Positions 25,704 to 34,694 are shown, counted from the stretch's first letter. The stretch: DNA of 64,000 nucleotides from Olleya sediminilitoris (GCF_016785945.1 NZ_JAEMEF010000011.1:60858-124857); one strand, 5' to 3'. A program made the numbers and translations. Notes: generated from the sequence alone by a model not told the origin.

Positions 25704-26213
25704 ATGGAAGAAGCACCAAAAATTATAACCAATGCATTAGAGTGTAAACATTGCGACACACCTCATGATGAAGCCTCCCTTTTTTGTCATGAATGTGGTT
25801 ACCCTTTAAAAGGAACAGAAGAAGATGTTGCTAAATTTTATGCAAAGCGTGTCATGGATAAAAGAAAATCTAAGGACGCCGAAAAAAAGATTAAGTCTGC
25901 TAGAACAACACTTTATGTGATAGCCGGAATTATAATGGTTTTTGGTTTCTTTATATTTTTAAGTAGTAAAGATGTTACCGCTTTAATTATTAATATTATT
26001 GTAGGTGTTATTTATATTGTTTTAGGGACTTGGTCTAAGCAAAAGCCTTTAATAGCATTACTTTTAGGTCTATTATTGTATCTTACCATTATTGTAATTA
26101 CAGCTATTGCAGAGCCAAAGACTTTAGTGTCTGGTATTATTTGGAAAATTGTAATAATAGCTTATTTAGGTAAAGGAATTCACTCGGCATCTTCTGTTAA
26201 TAAATTAGCCTAA
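25704..26213 (+). CDS. Zinc-ribbon membrane protein
   Basis: 169 residues. A cytoplasmic zinc ribbon at the N terminus uses Cys14, Cys17, Cys28 and Cys31 (CKHC and CHEC). A basic helical linker (KRVMDKRKSKDAEKKIK) leads to three or four hydrophobic segments between about 70 and 160. I know no function for this type. The stop codon overlaps by one base the start of a CPBP protease with its own zinc ribbon, so the two are likely made together and may interact. Confidence 0.75.
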   Translation: MEEAPKIITNALECKHCDTPHDEASLFCHECGYPLKGTEEDVAKFYAKRVMDKRKSKDAEKKIKSARTTLYVIAGIIMVFGFFIFLSSKDVTALIINIIVGVIYIVLGTWSKQKPLIALLLGLLLYLTIIVITAIAEPKTLVSGIIWKIVIIAYLGKGIHSASSVNKLA

Positions 26214-26959
26214 TGGATATAAACTGTAAGCACTGTAATAATTTATTAGAGCAAAAAGTCAAGTTTTGCTCGCAATGTGGGCAGTCTGTTGTAAAAACAG
26301 TAACCAATACTAAAATAAAAAATGTAAATATTATTATTAGTTTTTACATTGCTATGCTAGTGTTTATGGTAATAGTATATTTTATCGATCTTAATTTTCC
26401 TTTTAATTTAGAAGCCGATTTAATAGTAGAAACCGGTTTTGCTTGTATCGTGTTAGGTTTTGCTTCATTAAATTTTAAACCAGTACTACGTCTCTATAAT
26501 ATTAAACAATTAAACCTTAAGCTTATTGGCTTTGCTGTGCTTACGCCAATAATTACTAGCTTTTTTGTTTATTTTTTTATAGAATATGCTAATTATTTGT
26601 TTTCAGATGTTGAAGCAGCAAATTATTACGAATCTTACCAATACCTTGATTATCCATTATTTTGGTCCATATTGTTTATTGCTATTTTACCGCCAATTAT
26701 AGAGGAGTTAGCTTTTAGAGGTGTTTTGTTTAATCAGTTGTTAAAAGTTACCAATCAAAAACTGACAATAATAGCAACAGCTTTTCTGTTTGCATTGATT
26801 CATTTTTCAATATTTTCTTTTTTGTGGATTTTTCCTTTTGGTTTACTGTTGGGTTATTTAAGATATAAATACAATACGCTTTGGTTAGGTATTATAATTC
26901 ATTTTCTACATAATTTTATAATTCTTATGTTGGATTATTATAGTTTTTATTCGTTTTAA
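26213..26959 (+). CDS. CPBP-family intramembrane metalloprotease with N-terminal zinc ribbon
   Basis: 248 residues. The N terminus has a zinc ribbon (Cys5, Cys8, Cys19, Cys22), then about seven hydrophobic segments. The CPBP (CAAX protease and bacteriocin-processing, Abi) motifs are present: EELAFRG with Glu164, Glu165 and Arg169; His197 in FALIHFS; and HFLHN with His230 and Asn234. This is the family pattern EExxxR, FxxxH, HxxxN/B. The family includes Rce1-type proteases and bacteriocin self-immunity proteins; the substrate here is unknown. It overlaps the preceding zinc-ribbon protein by one base. Confidence 0.88.
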   Translation: MDINCKHCNNLLEQKVKFCSQCGQSVVKTVTNTKIKNVNIIISFYIAMLVFMVIVYFIDLNFPFNLEADLIVETGFACIVLGFASLNFKPVLRLYNIKQLNLKLIGFAVLTPIITSFFVYFFIEYANYLFSDVEAANYYESYQYLDYPLFWSILFIAILPPIIEELAFRGVLFNQLLKVTNQKLTIIATAFLFALIHFSIFSFLWIFPFGLLLGYLRYKYNTLWLGIIIHFLHNFIILMLDYYSFYSF

Positions 26960-26962
26960 GAC

Positions 26963-26988
26963 AAAAAAAAGCATCCATTTCTGGATGC
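26963..26988 (-). terminator. Intrinsic terminator after the OmpA-family gene
   Basis: On the minus strand GCATCC-AGAAAT-GGATGC followed by T8, identical in the hairpin to the nrdA terminator at 25628-25645. It starts 25 bp past the OmpA-family stop and also closes the convergent CPBP gene. Confidence 0.85.
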
Positions 26989-27012
26989 TCTTAATAGTGT
27001 TATAAATGGGTT

Positions 27013-27864
27013 TTATTTAGATGCCATTAAAGCAAAAAACTTATCGATGTTAGGTAAGATAACAATACGTGTACGTCTATTTCTAGAGCGTCCATCTTTA
27101 GAATCATTTTCTGTTAATGGTTGATAGCTACTTCTACCAGATGCAATTAATTTTTCTGGAGCTACGCCAAAGTCTTTTTGAAGCTTTCTAACCACAGATG
27201 TTGCACGAAGTACACTCAGGTCCCAATTATCTGCAATCTTGTCTGTACTGATTGTTCTTGAGTCTGTGTGACCTTCAATCATTACATCAATACTTGGTTC
27301 AGAATTAATAACGTCCGCTAATTTTTTTAAAATCTTATCTGCTTTATTACTTATTCTGTAGCTTCCGCTGTTAAATAACATTTTATCAGAGATAGAAATC
27401 ATAACAACCGTTTGGTCAATATTAATTGCGATATCATCACTTTCATCTAAATCTGTAGTGTCTACAAATTGCTTTAAGTTAAGTGATAAGGCCAAGTTCA
27501 TAGAATCTTCCAAAGTAGTGTAATATTTCATTACTTCAGGATTAACGTCACTTAACGTTTTACGCATTTCTATTTTTGCTTTTTCAGAAACTACAGCTTT
27601 ATTACCAACTGCATCAAATTTTGTTTGATTTTCTTCTGTAAGTACACCAACTTCTTCAGTTAGATTATTTATTTTAGAATTATACTCGGTAACTCTGGCT
27701 TCAATTTTAGCGAATTTAGCTTCCAAATCTTCTTTCTCAACTTGAGTTTTTTGTAGTTGACTAGCAATTTCTCCGTTTTTTTCTTCTAATGCAACGTATT
27801 TCTTTTTAGAAACACATGAGCTTAATAATACTAAAGCGATTAGTGCTATGGATGTTTTTTTCAT
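27013..27864 (-). CDS. OmpA-family peptidoglycan-binding lipoprotein
   Basis: 283 residues. A lipoprotein signal ends in LSSC (Cys17) and is followed by basic residues (VSKKKY) with no acidic export signal, so it probably faces the periplasm. Residues 22-90 are a coiled coil rich in E and K. The OmpA-C domain covers about 145-270, with FNSGSYRISNKADKILKKLA, IEGHTDSRT and the terminal NRRTRIVI. It should tether the outer membrane to peptidoglycan. It is convergent with the CPBP gene and separated from the upstream secreted-protein gene by 65 bp. Confidence 0.9.
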   Translation of the reverse strand: MKKTSIALIALVLLSSCVSKKKYVALEEKNGEIASQLQKTQVEKEDLEAKFAKIEARVTEYNSKINNLTEEVGVLTEENQTKFDAVGNKAVVSEKAKIEMRKTLSDVNPEVMKYYTTLEDSMNLALSLNLKQFVDTTDLDESDDIAINIDQTVVMISISDKMLFNSGSYRISNKADKILKKLADVINSEPSIDVMIEGHTDSRTISTDKIADNWDLSVLRATSVVRKLQKDFGVAPEKLIASGRSSYQPLTENDSKDGRSRNRRTRIVILPNIDKFFALMASK

Positions 27865-27929
27865 AAATACTTAAAATTTTTAGTTATAGTATCTACGCAG
27901 AAAAAGTACTTTTAGATGTTTTATGTTAA

Positions 27930-28649
27930 TTAATTTAGATTATCTGTTGCTAAATACTTGTCATCCTTATTGTAATACCATGTTCTGATTTTAGGAATTT
28001 TTATTCCGTTTACGGTTTTAATATCATTAAGTATAATGTATTCTCCTGTATTTGTATCCACTTGGCCTATATTATCTGTTTTATAAAACTGATACATTTC
28101 TATAGCATATGTTTTAGGATTAAAATAAAAATACCATACATCTTTACCGACTTCAGCATTATAATTTACCTGTAGTTGCAAATAGGTTTTACTTTTAAAG
28201 TTTACAGTTTTTGCTTCAGGACTTATTATTGTGCCTTTGTCTTTTAGCTTCATCGGTAAACCATATAAATACGTATAGTAGTTTTTATACAGCGTCGCAC
28301 GATCACAACTTAGATTATTACTTTTTATTTGTTTGTTTGTTAATTTTTTATTTCCGTTTAGACTTATAGTACAGGAGTCTTTTATGATGGTATATTGCGT
28401 TGTAACTGTATCTTTTTTTGCTGTAACAGAAAAATATTCTTTAGGAATATTTATTACAATTTGGCTAGTTCTAGCGTTGCTTTCTGGCATAGTCATAGTA
28501 ATATTTAAGGTGTCATTAAATGTAGACCAATGACCTTGTGGATCATGATATTGTATTGCTTTATCAAGCAATTGAGGACCTGATATTTGTTGTGCAATTG
28601 TAATTGATGTTGATGTTAAAATGAATGCTAGTATGTAAAATGATTTCAT
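27930..28649 (-). CDS. Secreted protein, probably DUF6503 family
   Basis: 239 residues with signal peptide MKSFYILAFILTSTSITIAQ. The N-terminal motif LLDKAIQYHDPQGHW near residue 28 and the remaining all-beta look, with repeated Tyr- and Lys-rich strands such as VWYFYFNPKTYAIEMYQFY, fit a Bacteroidota family I know as DUF6503; that name is from memory. It resembles LolA/LolB-like or outer-membrane lipoprotein-sorting folds only loosely. No catalytic residues are apparent. It lies between the OmpA-family and PiT genes on the same strand, with a terminator separating it from the PiT gene. Confidence 0.65.
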   Translation of the reverse strand: MKSFYILAFILTSTSITIAQQISGPQLLDKAIQYHDPQGHWSTFNDTLNITMTMPESNARTSQIVINIPKEYFSVTAKKDTVTTQYTIIKDSCTISLNGNKKLTNKQIKSNNLSCDRATLYKNYYTYLYGLPMKLKDKGTIISPEAKTVNFKSKTYLQLQVNYNAEVGKDVWYFYFNPKTYAIEMYQFYKTDNIGQVDTNTGEYIILNDIKTVNGIKIPKIRTWYYNKDDKYLATDNLN

Positions 28650-28680
28650 GATAATGCTTGTGTTTGATACTAATGTATAA

Positions 28681-28708
28681 AAAAACCATCAGTTAAACTG
28701 ATGGTTTT
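28681..28708 (-). terminator. Intrinsic terminator after the PiT transporter gene
   Basis: Arms ACCATCAGTT and AACTGATGGT with A/T runs on both flanks, 27 bp past the stop at 28733. Confidence 0.8.
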
Positions 28709-28732
28709 AGTGTTTTGTAATCTATATATGAT

Positions 28733-31030
28733 TTATTCTGACTCGTCAATTATTGATGCTGGCGGAACGGAACTATCATGTGCGTTATGATATTCTTCTA
28801 ATAAATTCATTGTAGCACTAAGTAAGTCTTTAGTTTCGGATAATAGACTAAAGTAAAGTGTTGTGTTTTTTGGACTAGATTCTTCAGTTCTAGTTCGTTC
28901 CACTTGCTTTTGTATTTTAGACGTTACAAGTCCTATAATCTCATTCTTTTTAGTTAGTAGTCTGCCAATATCTTCAAAAGATCTTGTGTCAAAAATGACA
29001 TGAGTATTTTCAAACAGACGCTCAAAACGCTCGTCAATTTCTTTTAATTCTTTAATTTGACTAAACTTTAGCTTTTTGTGGTTGTTATGTACATGTTTAT
29101 GACTGACTTTAGAAATGTATTCTAAAGATTGTGTCATGTCTTGTAAATAGCTTAAAATATTTATATAAAAATTACTAGCACTTAAACTAGACTCGTCTAA
29201 ATTTTTAATAAAGTAGAAAATGTTATCACGTAAATCATCAACTTCACTTGATAATTTGGTGATTTGTTTTTTGTTTTTCTTTAATAAATCTAAATCTTGT
29301 TTTGCTAATCCATTAATTGCATTTGTATAGACTTTATTACCACGTCTTATTACATTAGCAATATTTTGAGCGCTTTCTTGAATTACACCTTGTACAGAAC
29401 TGCTTTCTGCCTTTATTAAACTATCTTCTTCTTTATTTTTTTTGTTTTTCTTGTTGTGTGATACGTAATTTCTAATTAACAAACCAAAGGCAACAAGTAG
29501 TAATATTGGTGTCATTAACCTAACGTTTAGACTTAATAAGTAAGCAATAAGTCCAGCAGCAACAAAAGCTATTAAAGCAGTAAAAAACCATCCTCCTATA
29601 ACATTTATAACTCCAGCAACACGATACACTGCGCTTTCTGCTCCCCAAGCTCTATCGGCTAAAGAAGTACCCATTGCAACCATAAAAGTTACATATGTGG
29701 TAGATAATGGTAGTCCCATTGATGTTGCTATTGATATTAATACAGCAGCAACCATTAGGTTAACAGCAGCTCTGACTAAATCAAAAGCAGGTTTTTCATC
29801 TTCTTTATATACTATGGTTTCAGCTGGTTGTTCAAACTGTTTGTCAATTTTTTTCTGCCATTTTTCAGGTATAATGTAGCTACTCATTTCTGATGCTGCT
29901 ACAGCTAGACGTACAAATCCACGAGATAAAAAGTTAGGTTCAAAACGTTCTTTGGTGTCACTTTGACTAGATAAATCTAATGAGGTCTTTACAACGTCCT
30001 TTGCTTTACTAGAAAACCATAAAGTAACAACCATAATCATACCTGCTATAAATAATAGTAAGGTAGGTGTCTCTACTGCTTTTGATAAAAATGCCATAGA
30101 TAATTGGTTGGCAGGAATACCTTGCGCAGCGTATTCTTGAAATGCTTGCCAAGCAGCAATTGGTACTCCAACAAAATTAACCAGGTCATTACCAGCAAAA
30201 GCTAATGCTAATGCAAACGTACCTACTAAAATGATTATTTTGTAAATATTAGTTTTTAAAGCAGTCATAATTAAAAATGAAACAGCTGTCCAGAGTATTA
30301 AACTAATGCTAACAATTTTAAAAACATGAGCTTCTAGATAGTCTTTAATCTTTAAACCGTCAGTAAAATCAAATTGTTGATTTGCATATGGTGTTCCTTT
30401 TATTCCTTTTATAAAAATGAAATATGTTATAGATGTCAATGCAATACCACCAAAAAGAGCACCAACCCAATTAGCTTTATCTTGAAAGTCGTAAGACATT
30501 AATACTCTTGTAAACCATTGTACTATTGCTCCAATTGAAAAGGCTATAGCGACCGAGAGTAGGATACCAACAACAATATCTGTTGCTGTAGACGTATTTA
30601 TGTATTGGATAACTTCTGAAGAAGAACCGCCTTCGCTCCATATTTTTAATAACGAAACAGCTACCGCAGCACCAAGTAATTCAAAAACTATTGAAACAGT
30701 AGTTGATGTTGGCATTCCAACCGTATTAAAAAAGTCTAATAATAATATGTCAGTTATCATAACTGCCATAAAAATTATCATAATCTCACTGAACATAAAT
30801 TGTTCAGGATTAAAAATCCCTTTTCTAGCAACTTCCATTAATCCGCTAGAAAATATTGCTCCAAGCGCCACACCAATACTAGCAACTAACATTATGGTTT
30901 TAAACGAAATAGCTTTGGATCCAATAGCGGAGTTTAAAAAGTTTACCGCATCATTGCTAACACCAACAACTAAATCTGCAATAGCTAAAATAGCTAACGC
31001 AATAATCATAAATAGATAAATGTTTTCCAT
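28733..31030 (-). CDS. PiT-family inorganic phosphate transporter with C-terminal PhoU-like helical domain
   Basis: I start at 31030 (MENIYLFMIIALAILAIADL), giving 765 residues; the frame is open nine codons further but that part is polar and sits on the predicted promoter. PiT signatures are present twice: GVSNDAVNFLNSAIGS near residue 25 and FAGNDLVNFVGVPIA near 280 (GxNDxxN). About twelve membrane segments span 1-540. After a basic linker, about 200 residues of soluble helices (SSVQGVIQESAQNIANVIRR onward) resemble a fused PhoU-like domain. It takes up phosphate with a cation. A Pho-box-like repeat replaces the -33 box of its promoter, suggesting induction on phosphate limitation. Confidence 0.9.
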   Translation of the reverse strand: MENIYLFMIIALAILAIADLVVGVSNDAVNFLNSAIGSKAISFKTIMLVASIGVALGAIFSSGLMEVARKGIFNPEQFMFSEIMIIFMAVMITDILLLDFFNTVGMPTSTTVSIVFELLGAAVAVSLLKIWSEGGSSSEVIQYINTSTATDIVVGILLSVAIAFSIGAIVQWFTRVLMSYDFQDKANWVGALFGGIALTSITYFIFIKGIKGTPYANQQFDFTDGLKIKDYLEAHVFKIVSISLILWTAVSFLIMTALKTNIYKIIILVGTFALALAFAGNDLVNFVGVPIAAWQAFQEYAAQGIPANQLSMAFLSKAVETPTLLLFIAGMIMVVTLWFSSKAKDVVKTSLDLSSQSDTKERFEPNFLSRGFVRLAVAASEMSSYIIPEKWQKKIDKQFEQPAETIVYKEDEKPAFDLVRAAVNLMVAAVLISIATSMGLPLSTTYVTFMVAMGTSLADRAWGAESAVYRVAGVINVIGGWFFTALIAFVAAGLIAYLLSLNVRLMTPILLLVAFGLLIRNYVSHNKKNKKNKEEDSLIKAESSSVQGVIQESAQNIANVIRRGNKVYTNAINGLAKQDLDLLKKNKKQITKLSSEVDDLRDNIFYFIKNLDESSLSASNFYINILSYLQDMTQSLEYISKVSHKHVHNNHKKLKFSQIKELKEIDERFERLFENTHVIFDTRSFEDIGRLLTKKNEIIGLVTSKIQKQVERTRTEESSPKNTTLYFSLLSETKDLLSATMNLLEEYHNAHDSSVPPASIIDESE

Positions 31031-31054
31031 TGAAAAAAATGTAATATTCGAGCA

Positions 31055-31102
31055 CAAATTTCTTGTTTTAAATCGAACGCAATGTTAATTTAATGTTATG
31101 TT
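31055..31102 (-). promoter_or_regulatory. PiT gene promoter with Pho-box-like direct repeat
   Basis: On the minus strand TAACATTAAATTAACATT (31098-31081) is an 11-bp direct repeat (TAACAT-N5-TAACAT), and GAAATTTG at 31062-31055 is a seven-of-eight -7 match. The repeat lies where the -33 box should be, as PhoB boxes replace -35 boxes in E. coli. The 18-nt core is identical to that at 31230-31247. Confidence 0.55.
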
Positions 31103-31229
31103 CTAATCATAAAAAATCCTAATATTTCTTATTAAATTCCTATTTATATACTTAATAGCATTATAATGTTACTATAAATGGTTTGAAGGTTTTAAATTAA
31201 ACATCTAAAAACCAGATACTTGTATTTCT

Positions 31230-31286
31230 AATGTTAATTTAATGTTACGTAATTGTTTGTATATTGTAAAATAAATGTTATCTTTG
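31230..31286 (+). promoter_or_regulatory. Promoter with Pho-box-like repeat upstream of the 31315 gene
   Basis: AATGTTAATTTAATGTTA at 31230-31247 (11-bp periodic) is followed by TTTG at 31256-31259, a 19-bp spacer and TATCTTTG at 31279-31286, a perfect Bacteroidota promoter. The start would be near 31290. The repeat sits immediately upstream of the -33 box. It has the same plus-strand orientation as the copy at 31081, so it is inverted relative to its own gene compared with the PiT gene. Confidence 0.6.
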
Positions 31287-31314
31287 TTATGTAATCATTA
31301 ATACCCAAACGAAT

Positions 31315-31671
31315 ATGAAAAAGATATTTTTAGCATTAGCTTTATTATTTACAGCTTTTGTATCAGCACAGGACACTAACAATCCAATTATAGAGAAAAA
31401 AGGAAATTTACTTGAAGCTACTTTTTTTCATGACAATGGTCAAGTTGCACAGACAGGATTTTTTACTAAAAACAACAAATTACAAGGTGTTTGGACTAAG
31501 TATGATATTGTAGGAAAGAAATTAGCTGTTGGTAAGTACAACAAAGGCGTAAAGGTTGGAAAGTGGTTTTTCTGGTCAGACAATAACTTAAGCGAAGTAG
31601 ATTATTCTAATAACGCTATTGTAACGGTTAATACTTGGAATAACAAGTCAACGATTGCTACAAGAGATTAA
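31315..31671 (+). CDS. Small secreted YwqK/MORN-like protein
   Basis: 118 residues with signal peptide MKKIFLALALLFTAFVSAQ. The mature part has three or four short repeats of the MORN-variant type (HDNGQVAQTGFF, KLQGVWTKYD, GKWFFWSDNNLSEVDY) found in the YwqK antitoxin-like family and in many Bacteroidota secreted proteins. It is predicted to be periplasmic or surface-located. No toxin partner is present, so an antitoxin function is not supported. Its promoter carries a Pho-box-like repeat shared with the divergent PiT gene. Confidence 0.75.
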   Translation: MKKIFLALALLFTAFVSAQDTNNPIIEKKGNLLEATFFHDNGQVAQTGFFTKNNKLQGVWTKYDIVGKKLAVGKYNKGVKVGKWFFWSDNNLSEVDYSNNAIVTVNTWNNKSTIATRD

Positions 31672-31692
31672 ATTATACAAAAGTATAAAACA

Positions 31693-31735
31693 CAAAAAAA
31701 GAGCTTTTATATTTAATGTAAAAGCTCTTTTTTAT
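31693..31735. terminator. Bidirectional terminator between the 31315 gene and the TonB-dependent receptor
   Basis: Arms AGAGCTTTTA and TAAAAGCTCT with an A7 run before and a T6 run after. It serves both convergent genes. Confidence 0.85.
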
Positions 31736-31756
31736 TAATGATAATTAAATCTATAT

Positions 31757-34609
31757 CTAGAATTTGTAGCTGTAACCTAAAGAGATTTCAGTTCCTGGAT
31801 TTCTAGAAGAAAATAATTGATCTTCAGTTCCAAAAGATTGGTAAACACTTTCTCTTTTATCACCTAAGATGTTTTTAACCTTAAAGTCAATTGCAGAGTT
31901 TTTGTTTTCGCCAAAAGTTTTGTTTAAAGTAAAATTGAAACTGTTAAAAGGTGATGTGTAAACATCTGGTACATCTCCTGTTCCAACTACTTCTAAAGTT
32001 TCTCCTTGTACATTAAAGAATAAACCAGCTCTAAAACCTATTTCAGAATTATTATAATCTAATCCAGCGTTAATTAAATATGGAGACTGACCTTGTAAAT
32101 CACGAGTGTCCTCAATAGTTTCTCCATCTCTAGCATTAGTGACTCTTCTGTTGTATTCTTGGTCAGTCATTTCTAATCTAGACTCTATTACAGAGGCATT
32201 AAAATTAAAGTTGAAGTTACTAAAGTCTTCAGATATAAATCCTAAATTTTGTCTAAACTCTACCTCAGCACCAAGTACTTGTGCATCACCAAAGTTAGCA
32301 GCAGTCATTTGTCTTGGAGCAGAAGGGAAAAATGTTAACTCGATTGGATCCGTAAAAGTTTTGTAAAATCCACTAAAAGCAATCATTTGACCTTTTTCTC
32401 TAAACAACTCATAACGTACATCAAAGTTATTTACATATGTAGGTCTGATTGGGTCAAAAGTTTTGTTGTCTAAACCTCCAATAAAGAATCTGTTTGTAAT
32501 TGGATCAAAAATTTGTGCAGTCGAAGCTTCCTTAAATGAAGGTCTTGCAGTTGTTCTAGAATAAGAGGCTCTTAAGTTAGAGTCATCATTTAAAGCAAAT
32601 ATTAAGTTTGCCGAAGGAAATAAATCAAACTCATCTATAGTTTTTTCTCCGGTAACAGACTCGCCATCAATTTCACCTGTGTAAAATAAATAGTATTGTT
32701 CTGTTCTAAGACCTAAGATAGCTTTTAATTTTTCACTTACATTAAACTCGTTAGAGATGTACATTGCAGCAACGTTAGATTCTCCTTCATATGAGTTAGC
32801 AGGTTGAAAAATGTTATTTGAATCTAAATATGTCCCTTCACCAGTGGTTGGTGTCCAGATATTTTCATCAGCTAAAATGGTATTAACGTCTCCGTTTTCT
32901 ACAACAGAAGATGTTGTTTCAAAAATATATTGATCAGAATTAAAATCACGATATTTATAAGTGTATGCAGCTCCAAATTTTAATTTAGCAGCTCTGTCAA
33001 ATAGCTTATAATTTTTAGTGATGTTTCCTTTTAACACCCAACTTTCTTCAGATAAATTTCTCCAGATACGCGTTGGGTTACCAACAGAACTTGGGTCAAT
33101 TTGATACTGAATATCATTTCCTATGTCAACAATTCTTAAAGTGGTTGTTCTGTGGTCTTTGTCTTGTACAGTTGAAAAAGATGGAGATAAAACCCAGTCA
33201 AACTTTAAATCAGAATCACCATTTAACGAGTGATCTCCTTCTAGAGCAAAATTTGTAATAGATCTTTGTGTATATAAAATCTCGTCTCCTGTAGCATCTA
33301 GTAAAGCACCTCCAGCATTATCTTCACTTATAACTAAGTTATAACGTCCACCTGTAGATTCTCCATTTTGAATATGTAAACCGGTTAATTTATATTTAGA
33401 ACGATTTGTTTTATAAGTTAAACCTAATAGTCCATTTACAAGTACCTCTTCATGACCAGATGTACCAGTTACAACTCTGTTAATACCTAAGTCTGTTACT
33501 GAAGAGTCAAAACGGTTTTTTATATAAGTTCCATCTACTCTGTCTTCATAAAGAGTAGTGTTACTTTTATAAGAGAAAGAAGCTTGATAACCTAATCTGT
33601 TATCGTTACCAACATCATATTGATTACCTAGAGTAAATCCAAAGTTATAATTTGGATTGCTAGTTGTAACGTCTGCACCAAGTTGTGAATCAAATCTTTT
33701 AGTTAAAGATGTAAGTAGTATTTTGTTTTCAAAAGTTCCAGGTATGTTTTGGTACCTGTTAATTTTTCTGTTGCGTTTACCATTGTCATATCCTAAAAAG
33801 TCTGTATTACTTCCGCTATAAGATAGGAAGTTGTCTTTAAAGTGCATGTCAGGATTGTATGCTGTACCAACAGATAATGAATATTCTGCTTTAGTAGGAA
33901 AATCTTTAGTTACAATATTTACAATACCTCCTGTGAAATCTGCAGGATATTCTGCAGAAGCAGATTTTAATACAATTACATTATCAATGATGTTTGTAGG
34001 AAATATATCCATTGGTATTGTGTTACGATCTGGATCTAAACCAGGAATATCAACACCATTTAAAATAGATTTTGTGTAACGGTCTCCAAGACCTCTAACA
34101 TAAACGTATTTACCACCTTGAACAGAAACTCCTGGAACACTTTTAACTGCAGCTGCAATATCACCAGCACCTGTTTTTTTAATAGATTGTGCAGATAGTC
34201 CATCTAGCATTACAACAGATTTTTTCTGTATGCTTAATAACGCACTTTCTGTATTTCTTTTAGTTGAAGTTGTTATAACTACTTCATCAAGGCTGTTAGC
34301 AGGATTTATTGTTACGTCAACAATTACTTCTTTATTGGCAGAAATAACAACATCAGTGATTTCTTTAGTTTCATAACCTAAAAAAGAATACTCAATGGTA
34401 TAAGTACCTTCTTCTAGTTCTAAACTATATCTACCATCAAAGTCTGTAGTTGTCCCTTTTGTTGTGTTTTTAACGACAACATTAGCAAAGGCTAATACGT
34501 CGTTTATGTCACCATCTATTACTTTACCTGTAACATATCCTGATTGTGAAAAAACAGAAAAGGTTACAAGAAAAAGAATAAAAGGTAATATGTGTTTAAG
34601 TTTTTTCAT
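31757..34609 (-). CDS. TonB-dependent outer-membrane receptor with carboxypeptidase-D regulatory-like domain
   Basis: 950 residues with signal peptide MKKLKHILPFILFLVTFSVF. The mature protein starts with a CarboxypepD-reg-like domain (about 25-110: GKVIDGDINDVLAFANVVV and TDFDGRYSLELEEGTY). The plug domain follows (about 120-235: GAGDIAAAVKSVPGVSVQGG and YVRGLGDRY), then the 22-strand barrel ending in aromatic LGYSYKF. It imports an unknown substrate with energy from TonB. It lies 85 bp downstream of a surface beta-helix lipoprotein on the same strand. The gene upstream of the pair has Pho-box-like repeats, so phosphate or phosphate-ester uptake is a reasonable but unproven guess. Confidence 0.92.
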   Translation of the reverse strand: MKKLKHILPFILFLVTFSVFSQSGYVTGKVIDGDINDVLAFANVVVKNTTKGTTTDFDGRYSLELEEGTYTIEYSFLGYETKEITDVVISANKEVIVDVTINPANSLDEVVITTSTKRNTESALLSIQKKSVVMLDGLSAQSIKKTGAGDIAAAVKSVPGVSVQGGKYVYVRGLGDRYTKSILNGVDIPGLDPDRNTIPMDIFPTNIIDNVIVLKSASAEYPADFTGGIVNIVTKDFPTKAEYSLSVGTAYNPDMHFKDNFLSYSGSNTDFLGYDNGKRNRKINRYQNIPGTFENKILLTSLTKRFDSQLGADVTTSNPNYNFGFTLGNQYDVGNDNRLGYQASFSYKSNTTLYEDRVDGTYIKNRFDSSVTDLGINRVVTGTSGHEEVLVNGLLGLTYKTNRSKYKLTGLHIQNGESTGGRYNLVISEDNAGGALLDATGDEILYTQRSITNFALEGDHSLNGDSDLKFDWVLSPSFSTVQDKDHRTTTLRIVDIGNDIQYQIDPSSVGNPTRIWRNLSEESWVLKGNITKNYKLFDRAAKLKFGAAYTYKYRDFNSDQYIFETTSSVVENGDVNTILADENIWTPTTGEGTYLDSNNIFQPANSYEGESNVAAMYISNEFNVSEKLKAILGLRTEQYYLFYTGEIDGESVTGEKTIDEFDLFPSANLIFALNDDSNLRASYSRTTARPSFKEASTAQIFDPITNRFFIGGLDNKTFDPIRPTYVNNFDVRYELFREKGQMIAFSGFYKTFTDPIELTFFPSAPRQMTAANFGDAQVLGAEVEFRQNLGFISEDFSNFNFNFNASVIESRLEMTDQEYNRRVTNARDGETIEDTRDLQGQSPYLINAGLDYNNSEIGFRAGLFFNVQGETLEVVGTGDVPDVYTSPFNSFNFTLNKTFGENKNSAIDFKVKNILGDKRESVYQSFGTEDQLFSSRNPGTEISLGYSYKF

Positions 34610-34640
34610 TTTAATTAAGAATGAATGAGAGATAAAAAAT

Positions 34641-34679
34641 AATGCTCACTCCAGTATATTTCAAAAGGATGTGAGCATT
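34641..34679 (-). terminator. Hairpin between the beta-helix lipoprotein and receptor genes
   Basis: Nine-base arms AATGCTCAC and GTGAGCATT with a 21-nt loop, followed on the minus strand by ATTTTTTATC. It could be a partial terminator that lowers receptor expression relative to the lipoprotein, or an mRNA-stabilising structure. Confidence 0.5.
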
Positions 34680-34694
34680 TAATATTTAATGTTT

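Noticed and set aside
30600..31019. 139-codon plus-strand ORF within the PiT gene
   Set aside because: Antisense shadow of a hydrophobic region with the genuine PiT motifs on the other strand.
31315..31671. Toxin-antitoxin locus
   Set aside because: The protein is YwqK/MORN-like but has a signal peptide and no neighbouring toxin gene.
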